A stretch of DNA of 14,268 nucleotides from NCBI GenBank assembly GCA_002401525.1, contig NVTH01000016.1, positions 10,236 to 24,503 on the forward strand. The letters are read 5' to 3'. Position numbers and translations under genes: made by a program. Source of the stretch: Moraxellaceae bacterium. GTDB lineage: Bacteria; Pseudomonadota; Gammaproteobacteria; Pseudomonadales; UBA3067. The notes under the pieces were generated by a model that saw only the letters and a program-made list of their open reading frames with translations, did no database searches and was not told the origin of the DNA. This document shows positions 1-7,906 of this stretch, piece after piece; positions within the stretch are counted from its first letter, which is position 1, and every line of letters begins with the position of its first letter.

Positions 1-2
1 AT

Positions 3-1349
3 CAAAATCATCTAAAAACGATTGATTACGATGATGGCGGTTATCATGTGGAGCAATATGGTGCCCGGAATATACTCACCGACGATTATTATAATTCGCT
101 TGAAGCGTGCACAAAGAGTTTGCAAGCAATGCTCGTTCAATCGAAAATAGATACCTTAGAGAGCATTAAAAAATCCGGCTTGCGAGGTCGAGGGGGAGCG
201 GGATTCCCAACGGCAATTAAATGGCAGTCCTGTTTAGATATCGAATCGGATCAGAAATACGTTGTGTGTAATGCGGATGAAGGCGACCCCGGTGCTTTTT
301 CCGATCGTTATTTATTAGAGCAGCAGCCCCAACGGGTTATTTTAGGAATGATTGTGTGCGCCTATCTGACGGGGGCGACTGAAGGGGTGCTTTATATTCG
401 TGGGGAATATCCAGAATCCATTGAAATAATAAATCGCGTCCTTGAAGAATTTCGTGAGTACAATTTACTGGGGGTGAATATTCTTTCGGACAATAAAGGG
501 ACTGACGATCAATCCGGTAATCAGTTTAGCGATAACGATAAAGATAACTTCAACTTTGATTTGATGGTAATCGAAGGAGCCGGTGCTTATATTTGCGGAG
601 AGGAAACGGCTTTGTTAGCCTCAATTGAAGGACGTCGAGGGGAGGTGGATGTCCGGCCACCTTTCCCCACCGAGCAGGGCCTATTTAAAAAGCCCACCGT
701 AGTAAATAATGTCGAAACCTTTGCGGCGATTCCCACTATATTAGAAATGGGTGGCAAGCAATACAGTCTTTTGGGCACGGAAAAATCCACCGGTACTAAG
801 CTGGTGTCATTGGATGTGGGCTTTAATCGACCGGGAATTTATGAAGTTGAATTAGGAACGCCACTGACTACCATTGTAGATAAATTAGGTCAGGGATTTA
901 AGCAGCCCATCAAGGCGTTGCACATCGGTGGGCCGTTGGGTGGCCTGGTCCCCATCCATAAAATGAACGATTTAAATTTAGATTTTGAATGTTTTTCGGA
1001 ACACGATTTTTTGCTCGGGCATGCTAGCGTGGTGTGCATACCGGAAAGCATGCCAATCATTGATTACCTCGAGCATCTTTTTGAATTTACCGCCGCCGAA
1101 TCTTGCGGCAAGTGCTTTCCTTGTCGACTCGGTTCAGTTCGAGGCAAAGAAATGATGAGTCAGGCAAAGGCCGGGGAACAAAAACTAGATCATGGCTTGT
1201 TAACGGATTTATTAGACACATTAGAGCGAGGCTCTTTGTGCGCATTAGGGGGTGGATTACCACTGCCGATAAAAAACGCGCTGATGTATTTCGATGAAGA
1301 ATTATCACCTTATTTTTCAAAGCAGATCGAAGTAAGGAATTTAATTTAA
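3..1349 (+). CDS. fdsB: NAD-dependent formate dehydrogenase, NADH/FMN-binding beta subunit (NuoF-like), 5' end cut by window
   Basis: Flavin subunit of soluble formate dehydrogenase: it takes electrons from the iron-sulfur chain and reduces NAD+ on FMN. Numbering from the GTG at 48, the protein shows SGLRGRGGAGFPTAIKW (residues 43-59) and NADEGDPGAFSDRY (FMN/NADH binding), GAGAYICGEETALL, and the 4Fe-4S ligands C353, C356, C359 (ESCGKCFPC) and C398. All are hallmarks of the NuoF/HoxF/FdsB family. The GTG at 48 is probably not the start: the frame is open without a stop back to base 3, it reads a plausible family sequence (GGY just before the GTG), and no ribosome site precedes the GTG. The gene therefore most likely begins outside the window. 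It lies 19 bases before the catalytic subunit, as in fds operons. An acidic, Asn-rich stretch at residues 148-169 looks like a lineage-specific insertion. The formate rather than complex I assignment rests on the downstream gene. Confidence 0.9.
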   Translation, partial: QNHLKTIDYDDGGYHVEQYGARNILTDDYYNSLEACTKSLQAMLVQSKIDTLESIKKSGLRGRGGAGFPTAIKWQSCLDIESDQKYVVCNADEGDPGAFSDRYLLEQQPQRVILGMIVCAYLTGATEGVLYIRGEYPESIEIINRVLEEFREYNLLGVNILSDNKGTDDQSGNQFSDNDKDNFNFDLMVIEGAGAYICGEETALLASIEGRRGEVDVRPPFPTEQGLFKKPTVVNNVETFAAIPTILEMGGKQYSLLGTEKSTGTKLVSLDVGFNRPGIYEVELGTPLTTIVDKLGQGFKQPIKALHIGGPLGGLVPIHKMNDLNLDFECFSEHDFLLGHASVVCIPESMPIIDYLEHLFEFTAAESCGKCFPCRLGSVRGKEMMSQAKAGEQKLDHGLLTDLLDTLERGSLCALGGGLPLPIKNALMYFDEELSPYFSKQIEVRNLI

Positions 1350-1368
1350 CGTAAAGCTATCAAATTCT

Positions 1369-4092
1369 ATGACTAATAATCTTGAGTGTGTTGTCGCCAC
1401 GGCGTTCCTAAATGGCAATGAATACCCCATCGAGTCGGGGGAAACAATTCTTCAGTTTTCAAAACGTCATCTCGGTGAAAAAAATATTCCCACCCTATGC
1501 GATGACTCTCGCCTGACTCCCTATGGGGCATGCCGGGTATGCTCAGTGGAAGTGAGTCTTACGCTCAACGGCCCAGCAAAAACGCTGGCTTCTTGCCATA
1601 CGCCCATAGCAGAAGCGATGCACATTGAAACCAATAATGCGTCCATTCAACGCTTGCGTAAAAATATAATTGAATTGGTGCTGACTGATCATCCCTTGGA
1701 TTGTTTAACCTGCGAGGTGAATGGCAATTGTGAACTGCAAGACGTTGCGGCTCAGGTTGGCATTCGAGAAGTACGTTACCACAAACCCAAAACTCACTTG
1801 GACAAGAAAAAAGACACGAGTCATTCGTATATGCGCATGGATCTGTCGAAATGTATTAATTGCTCACGTTGCGTGCGCGCCTGCGACGAAATACAAGGCG
1901 AGTTTGTTTTAACCATGGCGAATCGTGGATTTGAATCGAGCATTACTTTAGACGATGGATTAAATTTTGGTGATTCGAGTTGCGTGTCGTGTGGCGCTTG
2001 TGCAGAGACCTGTCCCACGGCGGCCATTAGCGATAAATTTCAGTCCAAATCCTTAGAAGCGGATCGCGTGGTACGAACCATTTGCTCCTATTGTGGCGTA
2101 GGCTGCAATCTCGAGGTGGCTGTTAAGGATAATCAAGTGTTGTCTATTAAAGCCCCTTGGGATTCGGAGGTGAACCAGGGACATACTTGTTTGAAAGGGC
2201 GCTACGCGTTTGGTTTTTACAACCACCCGGATCGATTGCGTACACCGTTAATTCGTCGAGGCAATGAGCTGACGCCGGTGAGTTGGGATGAAGCCTACGA
2301 CTACATTGCTAAAAAATTAAAAGCCATCATTCAAGACAACGGTCCCGATGCGATTGCAGGAATTTCCTCATCGCGTTGCACCAATGAAGAAAATTATTTA
2401 ATGCAGAAATTTATTCGTGCTGCAGTAGGCACCAATAATATCGATTGTTGCGCACGGGTATGTCATTCGCCTACCGCTTATGGATTGCAGCACAGTTTTG
2501 GTACCGGGGCGGCCACCAATTCCATTGAAGACTTGAAGCAAACCGATGTGATTCTAGTGATTGGTGCGAATCCAACCTCCGCGCACCCAGTGACTGGAGC
2601 GAAAATAAAGCAGCAAGTCATGAAGGGCAAAACCCTGATTGTAATAGATCCCTTGGAAACCGAGTTAGCGAAGCTCGCGGATGTACATTTGCAGCTACGG
2701 CCTGGCACCAATGTGGCTCTGCTGAATACTCTGTTGTATTTTATTGTGGAAAATAATTGGATAGACCAAGCGTTTATTGACGCTCGGTGCGAAGGTTACG
2801 AAGACTTTGTTGCCAAAATAGAACAATTAGACATTGAAGCGATGTCGGAAATAACCGGTGTGGATAATCGCCTAACGCGACAAGCTGCTGAAGCTTATGC
2901 AACTGCCGCCAATGCCTTGTCGTTCCATGGCCTGGGGGTGACCGAGCACAGCCAAGGCAGTAAAACGGTGATGCTGATTGCCAACCTTGCGATGATAGCG
3001 GGTCACATTGGTCGGGTGGGCGTGGGGGTGAACCCCTTGCGGGGACAAAACAATGTGCAAGGTGCGGCGGACATGGGTTGCCAGCCCCACCAAGGGCCTG
3101 GGTATTTCCCCATGGAGGATCCTGAGCATCAAGCTTATTACACTGAAAAATACGGCGTGGACTGCCCCACTACTACGGGCAAGAAAATCCCCGAAATGTT
3201 TGATGCGGCAAAAAGTGGCGACTTAAAAGCGCTGTGGATTATGGGGGAAGACGTGGCGCAAACCGATCCGAATACGCGCCATGTAATTGAGAGTCTCGCA
3301 AATTTGGAATTGTTAGTGGTGCAAGAAATATTCTTTACAGAAACCGCTAAGCTAGCGCACGTGATATTACCGGCGACATCGTTTCTGGAAAAAAGCGGCA
3401 CGTTTACTAATGGTGAACGTCGTGTGCAACGCGTGCAAGCGGCGATTAAACCGTTAGAAGGCACTAAAACCGATGCGCAAATCATTGTCGATATAATGAA
3501 TCGAATGGGCTATCCGCAGCCGGATTATGATCCGAGTGATTTACTGAAAGAAATCTCCCAAGTGGTGCCGTTTTTTGAAGGGGCTAAGTGGGACACCTTG
3601 GGCGATCAGGGCAAGCAGTGGCCTATTAAAAAGAACGGCGAAGGCACAGCCATATTACACGTCGATGAATTTAGGCGTGGCAAAGGCCTGTTTCATTATT
3701 TCCCTTTCGAGGAAACCACAGAGTTGACCGAAAACGCCGATCAATACCCAATGATATTAACCACCAGTCGAGTGCTGCAACATTACAATGCCTCGACCAT
3801 GACTCGACGGACTGAAAACAGCGAAATGGTGTCGGAAGATATTTTATTAATTAATCCTAAAGATGCTCGAAAAAAGGGTTTAAAAACCGGCGATACCGCG
3901 CGATTGTTTTCGGACCGAGGAGAGGTAGCGTTAACGGTGGAAGTTTCTAAAAAAGTAAAACCGAATATCGTATTCACCACGTTTCATTTTCCTGAGCAGA
4001 TGGTGAATAATGTGACTAGTGAAGTGGTGGACGAAGAAACCCATTGCCCCGAATATAAAGTGGTGGCGGTGGATATTGAAAAGGTGGATTGA
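1369..4092 (+). CDS. fdsA: NAD-dependent formate dehydrogenase, molybdenum catalytic alpha subunit (Cys type)
   Basis: Oxidises formate to CO2 at a molybdenum bis-pterin guanine dinucleotide centre in the cytoplasm and sends electrons to the flavin subunit encoded just upstream. The 907 residues show the full FdsA order: an N-terminal 2Fe-2S domain (C44, C55, C58, C76); a NuoG-type His-Cys3 cluster (H108, C112, C115, C121); two 4Fe-4S clusters (C162/165/168/172 and C205/208/211/215); then the molybdopterin domain with its own cluster (C239, C242, C246, C274) followed by K276. The active-site motif is CARVCHSP, with C365 as the molybdenum ligand and H366 next to it; the codon is TGT, so this is the cysteine and not the selenocysteine form. 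GVNPLRGQNNVQGAADMG and a C-terminal molydopterin-dinucleotide-binding domain complete it. No strong Shine-Dalgarno is visible before the ATG. The usual fdsC/fdsD accessory genes do not follow; a repeat region does. Confidence 0.95.
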   Translation: MTNNLECVVATAFLNGNEYPIESGETILQFSKRHLGEKNIPTLCDDSRLTPYGACRVCSVEVSLTLNGPAKTLASCHTPIAEAMHIETNNASIQRLRKNIIELVLTDHPLDCLTCEVNGNCELQDVAAQVGIREVRYHKPKTHLDKKKDTSHSYMRMDLSKCINCSRCVRACDEIQGEFVLTMANRGFESSITLDDGLNFGDSSCVSCGACAETCPTAAISDKFQSKSLEADRVVRTICSYCGVGCNLEVAVKDNQVLSIKAPWDSEVNQGHTCLKGRYAFGFYNHPDRLRTPLIRRGNELTPVSWDEAYDYIAKKLKAIIQDNGPDAIAGISSSRCTNEENYLMQKFIRAAVGTNNIDCCARVCHSPTAYGLQHSFGTGAATNSIEDLKQTDVILVIGANPTSAHPVTGAKIKQQVMKGKTLIVIDPLETELAKLADVHLQLRPGTNVALLNTLLYFIVENNWIDQAFIDARCEGYEDFVAKIEQLDIEAMSEITGVDNRLTRQAAEAYATAANALSFHGLGVTEHSQGSKTVMLIANLAMIAGHIGRVGVGVNPLRGQNNVQGAADMGCQPHQGPGYFPMEDPEHQAYYTEKYGVDCPTTTGKKIPEMFDAAKSGDLKALWIMGEDVAQTDPNTRHVIESLANLELLVVQEIFFTETAKLAHVILPATSFLEKSGTFTNGERRVQRVQAAIKPLEGTKTDAQIIVDIMNRMGYPQPDYDPSDLLKEISQVVPFFEGAKWDTLGDQGKQWPIKKNGEGTAILHVDEFRRGKGLFHYFPFEETTELTENADQYPMILTTSRVLQHYNASTMTRRTENSEMVSEDILLINPKDARKKGLKTGDTARLFSDRGEVALTVEVSKKVKPNIVFTTFHFPEQMVNNVTSEVVDEETHCPEYKVVAVDIEKVD

Positions 4093-4103
4093 TTTTCGGG
4101 CAT

Positions 4104-4295
4104 CCTCGGTCATTCGTGCACCTTCGATCATTCGCGCGCCCTCCGTCATTCCCGCGAAGGCGGGAATCCATTTAATTTAAAGCACTAAACCTAATTTGAG
4201 TAAAATTTTGGTTAGATTTAAAGGCGTACTGTAGATTGATGTCTGGAGTTCATAATCGACATGGATTCCCGCCTTCGCGGGAATGACGGAGGGCG
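4104..4295. repeat. Inverted pair of REP-like hairpins with degenerate tandem monomers
   Basis: Two copies of one 35-bp sequence face each other at 4137-4171 and 4261-4295 as a perfect inverted repeat around about 89 bp of AT-rich DNA. The core of each is itself a hairpin, ATTCCCGCGAAGGCGGGAAT (8-bp stem, 4-base loop). Upstream of the left copy the motif recurs in decayed form: 4104-4120, 4121-4139 and 4140-4158 are three tandem iterations of roughly CCTCNGTCATTCSYGC. Hairpins of this sequence class are common dispersed repeats in proteobacteria, and the Neisseria dRS3 repeat is closely similar. Placed after fdsA, it may also end that transcript. No gene is visible in 4093-4441. Confidence 0.85.
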
Positions 4296-4385
4296 TACTG
4301 AAAATATAGAGGAAGTAATAGAATCCATGATTTTAATAATTGTTCAAACTGCTTTTGTAGAAAAGCTTGAATCAGGCGATTACAA

Positions 4386-4413
4386 TTGAATTTGCTATTC
4401 AAAGTTATAAAAT
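4386..4413 (+). promoter_or_regulatory. Candidate sigma70 promoter for the DUF924 gene
   Basis: TTGAAT at 4386-4391 and TAAAAT at 4408-4413 are spaced by 16 bases, matching the -35 and -10 consensus at four and five of six positions. They lie about 40 bases before the start codon, beyond the repeat pair that separates this gene from the formate dehydrogenase operon. A small hairpin (TTATCT/AGATAA, 4423-4438) sits just before the ribosome site. Assigned by eye only. Confidence 0.4.
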
Positions 4414-4450
4414 AAAGTACGCTTATCTTTATAGATAAAGGATGCTAACA

Positions 4451-4987
4451 ATGAAAACACAAGTATTAAACTTCTGGTTCAAGGAAATAGAGCCAAAACT
4501 CTGGTGGGTCAAAGACGACAAATTTGATCAGCTTATACAAGACCGATTTGGTGAGCTTCATAGGGCGGCCAATGCCTGTGAGCTATACCAATGGCGAGAC
4601 ACTCCAGAAGGGCGATTGGCTGAGATCATCGTTCTGGACCAGTTCTCCCGGAATATGTTTCGTGATCAACCTCAATCTTTTGCTTCTGATGCGTTGGCTT
4701 TAGTTCTGGCGCAGGAAGCGGTGGCTTCAGGAGATGACTTGCGGTTGATTGAAGCGCAGCGTAATTTTTTATACCTGCCGTTTATGCACAGTGAATCTTT
4801 AGTGATTCATGATCACGCGTTAGAGTTGTATAAAACCAATGGCTCCGAGGCGAATTTAGGGTTTGAAGAACGCCATCGCGTGATTATTGAAAAATACGGA
4901 AGATATCCGCACCGTAATAAGATTCTGGGGCGTGTTTCCACTGAAGAGGAAATTGAATTTTTAAAGCAGCCGGGTTCTTCTTTTTAG
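4451..4987 (+). CDS. DUF924 family protein
   Basis: A 178-residue protein of the DUF924 family, helical and TPR-like, with no firmly established biochemical role. It shows the family's features in order: LNFWF near the start, RLAEIIVLDQFSRNMFRD in the middle followed by the paired-Ala/Asp helix, FLYLPFMHSE, and a C-terminal KYGRYPHRNKILGR segment. Length is normal for the family. An ATG exists at 4442, but AAAGGA (4437-4442) overlaps it and sits 8 bases before the ATG at 4451, so the latter is the better start (MKTQVLNFWF). The gene stands alone between two repeat-filled intergenic regions and is convergent with the LLM oxidoreductase gene. No functional link to the neighbouring formate dehydrogenase is evident. 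Soluble; no signal peptide or membrane segment. Confidence 0.9.
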   Translation: MKTQVLNFWFKEIEPKLWWVKDDKFDQLIQDRFGELHRAANACELYQWRDTPEGRLAEIIVLDQFSRNMFRDQPQSFASDALALVLAQEAVASGDDLRLIEAQRNFLYLPFMHSESLVIHDHALELYKTNGSEANLGFEERHRVIIEKYGRYPHRNKILGRVSTEEEIEFLKQPGSSF

Positions 4988-4995
4988 GGGCGTTT

Positions 4996-5277
4996 CCTAC
5001 GTCATTCCTGCCCTCCCTGTCAATCCCGCCGACCCCCGTTATTTCCGCTCTCCCCCGTCATTCCCGCGAAGGCGGGAATCCATGTTCATTAATGTTTCGT
5101 TGCGTGATAGTACGGCAACCCTTTTTTACTCTGAGTATTTCTCCGAACTGGGTTTATAGTGGTTCAGCATTCGGTGTCTTAAACCCAATGGATTCCCGCC
5201 TTCGCGGGAATGACGGGGGAGAGCGGGAATGACGGGGTGGGCGAGAGTGACCGATGACAGGGACCTCCGAATGACGG
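4996..5277. repeat. Long imperfect palindrome built of REP-like hairpins between convergent genes
   Basis: This fills the space between two convergent stop codons. The inner arms at 5047-5083 and 5188-5224 are a perfect 37-bp inverted repeat carrying the same ATTCCCGCGAAGGCGGGAAT hairpin seen near 4150 and 4270. Outward on each side the sequence continues as decaying tandem copies of CCCCCGTCATTCCCGC: left at 4996-5012, 5013-5032, 5033-5051 and 5052-5070, with mirror-image copies on the right out to about 5277. The roughly 104-bp centre (5084-5187) is unlike the centre of the first pair. It could serve as a bidirectional terminator. No gene is visible here. Confidence 0.85.
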
Positions 5278-5300
5278 GAAGAACACGCTGATCATCTGAG

Positions 5301-6236
5301 CTATTTAAAAGACAACAGCGGCTTTACTTCCTCAGAAAATCGTCGCAATTGTTCCTCTCTATCGGAAGGGGGCCCTACTAAATCCAGTACAAAGTGCCTT
5401 ACCCCGGCCTCGTAATAGCCTGAGAGCACTTCGGCGACGTGTTCTGGTTTTCCAAGTGCGCAATATTTTTTAGTGGCTTTGGAAAAATCCATGGCGTAGC
5501 GTTTACTCAGGTGTTCATTGGCGGTGCTAAACGCTGATTCATAATCATCGTCAATTCGAATAAAGAGCAAATGCCCGGTGCCAAAGGGTTGCTCTCTTCC
5601 TTGGCGATCAAATTCTTGTTCGAGAAATTGCAGCGCGTCGGAAAACATGCTGGATGTGATGGCGTAAGAGATGTAACCATCGGCTATTTGTGCGGCACGG
5701 GTTAATGCCGGTTTGGCTCGCCCGCCACACCATACCGGGGGCCCGCCTTGGGTTCGCGGCGCGGGGAGCATGGTGACATTGTCAAAGGTATAAAAGGGGC
5801 TGCTGTAGGAAACGGTTTCGCCTGTCCATAATTGCTTTAGAGCAGGAATTGAGGCGGTGAGGCGTGCGCCTCGTTCGTGAACGTCGACACCACACGCGGC
5901 GTATTCATTGGGGAATTCGCCGCCAATCCCTACGCCAAAAATCACCCGATCGCCGCCGGTCATAAAATCAAGGGTGGTGACTTGTTTGGCCACCACGGTG
6001 GGGTGACGTAATGGCAGTAGATAGATGCCTGTGCCCAACGTTAATGTGGTGGTATAGGCTGACGCTAATGCCAACTGCAGTAACGGATCGAGAATAGGCA
6101 CCGGAAAGGCTACATGATCGCCCACCCATAGCGAATCAAATCCAAGTTCTTCCGCAATTTCTACGGTTGCTTTGGCCGTCGTGGGCTCTTGAAATCCGGC
6201 CATAAAACCAAACTGCGTTGTTTCGGATAGAATCAT
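5301..6236 (-). CDS. LLM class (luciferase-like) flavin/F420-dependent oxidoreductase
   Basis: A 311-residue TIM-barrel oxidoreductase of the bacterial luciferase-like monooxygenase superfamily, closest in pattern to the group annotated as TIGR03619-type F420-dependent enzymes. Supporting segments are AEELGFDSLWVGDHV (residues 28-42), the LGTGIYLLPLRHPTVVAKQ strand and helix (67-85), GVGIGGEFPNEYAACGVDVHERGARL-like phosphate/cofactor loop (101-126), and PPVWCGGRAKPALTRAA (166-182). FMN or F420 use cannot be decided by eye. The start is supported by GAGGTG four bases before the ATG. The gene lies 106 bases downstream of the thioesterase gene on the same strand and may be cotranscribed with it; an internal promoter is also possible. 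The pairing suggests a shared role in catabolism of an acyl-CoA or ring compound, which is inference. Confidence 0.88.
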   Translation of the reverse strand: MILSETTQFGFMAGFQEPTTAKATVEIAEELGFDSLWVGDHVAFPVPILDPLLQLALASAYTTTLTLGTGIYLLPLRHPTVVAKQVTTLDFMTGGDRVIFGVGIGGEFPNEYAACGVDVHERGARLTASIPALKQLWTGETVSYSSPFYTFDNVTMLPAPRTQGGPPVWCGGRAKPALTRAAQIADGYISYAITSSMFSDALQFLEQEFDRQGREQPFGTGHLLFIRIDDDYESAFSTANEHLSKRYAMDFSKATKKYCALGKPEHVAEVLSGYYEAGVRHFVLDLVGPPSDREEQLRRFSEEVKPLLSFK

Positions 6237-6270
6237 GTTTCACCTCGTCCCTGTTTATTGGATATAACTT

Positions 6271-6298
6271 TTTATAGGATTTAACTATCAATTGCTAA
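6271..6298 (-). promoter_or_regulatory. Candidate promoter in front of the LLM oxidoreductase gene
   Basis: Read on the minus strand, TTAGCA (6293-6298) and TATAAA (6271-6276) are spaced by 16 bases and lie about 35 bases before the ATG, within the 106-base AT-rich gap after the thioesterase gene. It would allow separate expression of the oxidoreductase. The -35 match is only fair. Confidence 0.3.
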
Positions 6299-6342
6299 TA
6301 ACTATAAATTAGATGAATTTTTTGGAATTGATTATTTCGACA

Positions 6343-7290
6343 CTATTTCTTTTTGGTAATGATCCGGTAGATGGTTGATCCTCCAGCCACCGCTTCTCCG
6401 TCTGTGGTCTCTATGACCACTTCGGAATTGATCAGCGATCCGCTGCCGCCTGCGGCCTTGGCTTTAACAATGACATCCCGATTAATGGCGGGTGCAAAAA
6501 TCTGTAACTTAGTATTGACCGTCGAACCAAATAGTTCTCGACTGCCTAATTCGTGGGTCATCCAGGCGGCTAATGAGCCGGCGTGGTCCACAGCGGATAA
6601 CAGCGCGCCACTGGCAAGCCCGCCGTAATCACCGACCGAGTTTTCTTTATAAGGAAGTAAGTATTCCGCGTAGCCGTAACCGGCGTTGAGAAATTTCCAG
6701 TTAATTTGGTTCATGTAAGGAATAAACCCATCGCCTTTGGCGGCCCGCTTAATATTGGTCGCCACGATTGAATCATCTAATGGCGCCAAACTTCCAAGTC
6801 CGCCTTTAGTACGGCCTATGGGGGGAGGTGTGGAGGTGATGGATGGGATCGCATCCTGTGAGTTTGGTGCCGCTTCTTCATGAGCGCTAATTTGATAGAT
6901 ATGATTTCCTGAGGCGATGACTTTTCCTTCGTCATTGACGACCCTTACTTGAGAGAAAACAATTTCTTTACCGCGGCGTAAAACTTCTGCTTCGCCAAAA
7001 ATATCTTTTCCCAAAGCGCCGGCAATGTAGCTCACGTCGCAAGAAAGCGTTCGACCTGACAATTCTTTATCGGTATCCGCACTCCAGGCGGCGAGGCAGC
7101 CAGCGGCATCGAGTGTGGCCGCAATGACACCACCGTGAAGTGCGGTAGCGGCGGTGGTATTGCCCTTGTCATACGGCAATCGAATACGTACGTGGCCTGG
7201 ACTGCTGCTTTCCACCTGAAACCCAACCTGAGTCCAAAATGCAGACTGTGCAAGTTGCTGGCTTAGCTTTTGATTAAAGTCTTCACTCAT
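6343..7290 (-). CDS. PaaI-like acyl-CoA thioesterase with two hotdog domains
   Basis: A 315-residue protein made of two hotdog-fold thioesterase domains, expected to hydrolyse acyl-CoA thioesters in the cytoplasm. The first domain (about residues 10-136) has the PaaI signature LHGGVIAATLDAAGCLAAW with H52-G53-G54 and D61. A Pro/Ser/Thr-rich linker (about 138-170) leads to the second domain (about 180-312), whose matching segment GGLASGALLSAVDHAGSLAAW keeps the helix and D235 but has lost the HGG motif. The fusion likely mimics a hotdog dimer with one fully canonical site. The start is supported by AGGAG seven bases before the ATG. It is the first gene of a minus-strand pair with the LLM oxidoreductase and is divergent from the amidohydrolase gene. 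Substrate unknown. Confidence 0.87.
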   Translation of the reverse strand: MSEDFNQKLSQQLAQSAFWTQVGFQVESSSPGHVRIRLPYDKGNTTAATALHGGVIAATLDAAGCLAAWSADTDKELSGRTLSCDVSYIAGALGKDIFGEAEVLRRGKEIVFSQVRVVNDEGKVIASGNHIYQISAHEEAAPNSQDAIPSITSTPPPIGRTKGGLGSLAPLDDSIVATNIKRAAKGDGFIPYMNQINWKFLNAGYGYAEYLLPYKENSVGDYGGLASGALLSAVDHAGSLAAWMTHELGSRELFGSTVNTKLQIFAPAINRDVIVKAKAAGGSGSLINSEVVIETTDGEAVAGGSTIYRIITKKK

Positions 7291-7906
7291 TCCCTGACTC
7301 CTAACTGTTAGTGATGTCGATTATTGTTAGAGCTGTCCATCATTGTTGAGGCTGGGGGCTGCGTATTCTAAAGAAGCTGATGTTCTGGCCGGCCCTGCCT
7401 AAGTTAGCCTAGATTATCTCTTTTTATTATTTCTTTTATTGTGACAATAGGACAGATTCTATCACGTCGATGTTTTAGCCACTATTGCTTCTTTTGAGCG
7501 CTATGGAAGGTCAGATTATAAACACCGCTTCACTCCCTGAATTAATTAAGTCCATCGTCATATTGTGATTAATAGAGGGGGGCGATGGATTGAAAGTCCG
7601 CAGTGATATATTTAAGGATTAGGTCATTATTGTCCGTCATTAACGGGTTTGAAACGTTGTTGCGGAGTGGTTGAGCCATTAATTGAGGCTGTGGTTAAGG
7701 CAGTGATTAAGATAGTGGTTGAGCTAGACATTCATTACGGTTAAGGTCATTGTGATTTTGAATGGGGGATCTATCATTGGCCCAGCTTAAGGTTTGGCCT
7801 AAAAAAATAATATCGACCTAAAGCCATAATAAAATCAAAATAAAATCAGAAAAATAAATAGAATGGAAACATAGAATAAAAAACTCAATAGAAAAGGGAG
7901 AATGCT
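7291..7906. other. 616-base divergent intergenic spacer
   Basis: This separates the thioesterase gene (minus) from the amidohydrolase gene (plus). No convincing coding region is visible. It holds a 13-bp palindrome TATTGTGACAATA at 7437-7449, a five-copy 12-bp tandem repeat at 7667-7726, and a very A-rich stretch from about 7800 up to the ribosome site of the amidohydrolase. The size and the divergent arrangement suggest regulatory content, but no known operator was recognised. Confidence 0.6.
7667..7726. repeat. Five-copy degenerate 12-bp tandem repeat
   Basis: Five consecutive 12-mers: GTGGTTGAGCCA, TTAATTGAGGCT, GTGGTTAAGGCA, GTGATTAAGATA, GTGGTTGAGCTA. The consensus is GTGGTTRAGNYA. The unit equals four codons, but the frame through it has no credible start, so it is taken as non-coding, possibly iterated binding sites or replication-slippage DNA. 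Confidence 0.7.

Noticed and set aside
2461..2463. Possible selenocysteine in the formate dehydrogenase active site
   Set aside because: The codon is TGT (Cys365), not TGA, so this is the cysteine-type enzyme.
3138..3485. 115-codon minus-strand frame inside fdsA
   Set aside because: A shadow of a strongly conserved coding region; no start signals or family features.
7616..7742. Reading frame through the 12-bp tandem repeat giving an amphipathic peptide (VVEPLIEAVVKAVIKIVVEL)
   Set aside because: The only possible start is a TTG without a ribosome site, and any 12-bp repeat gives a four-residue periodic peptide.
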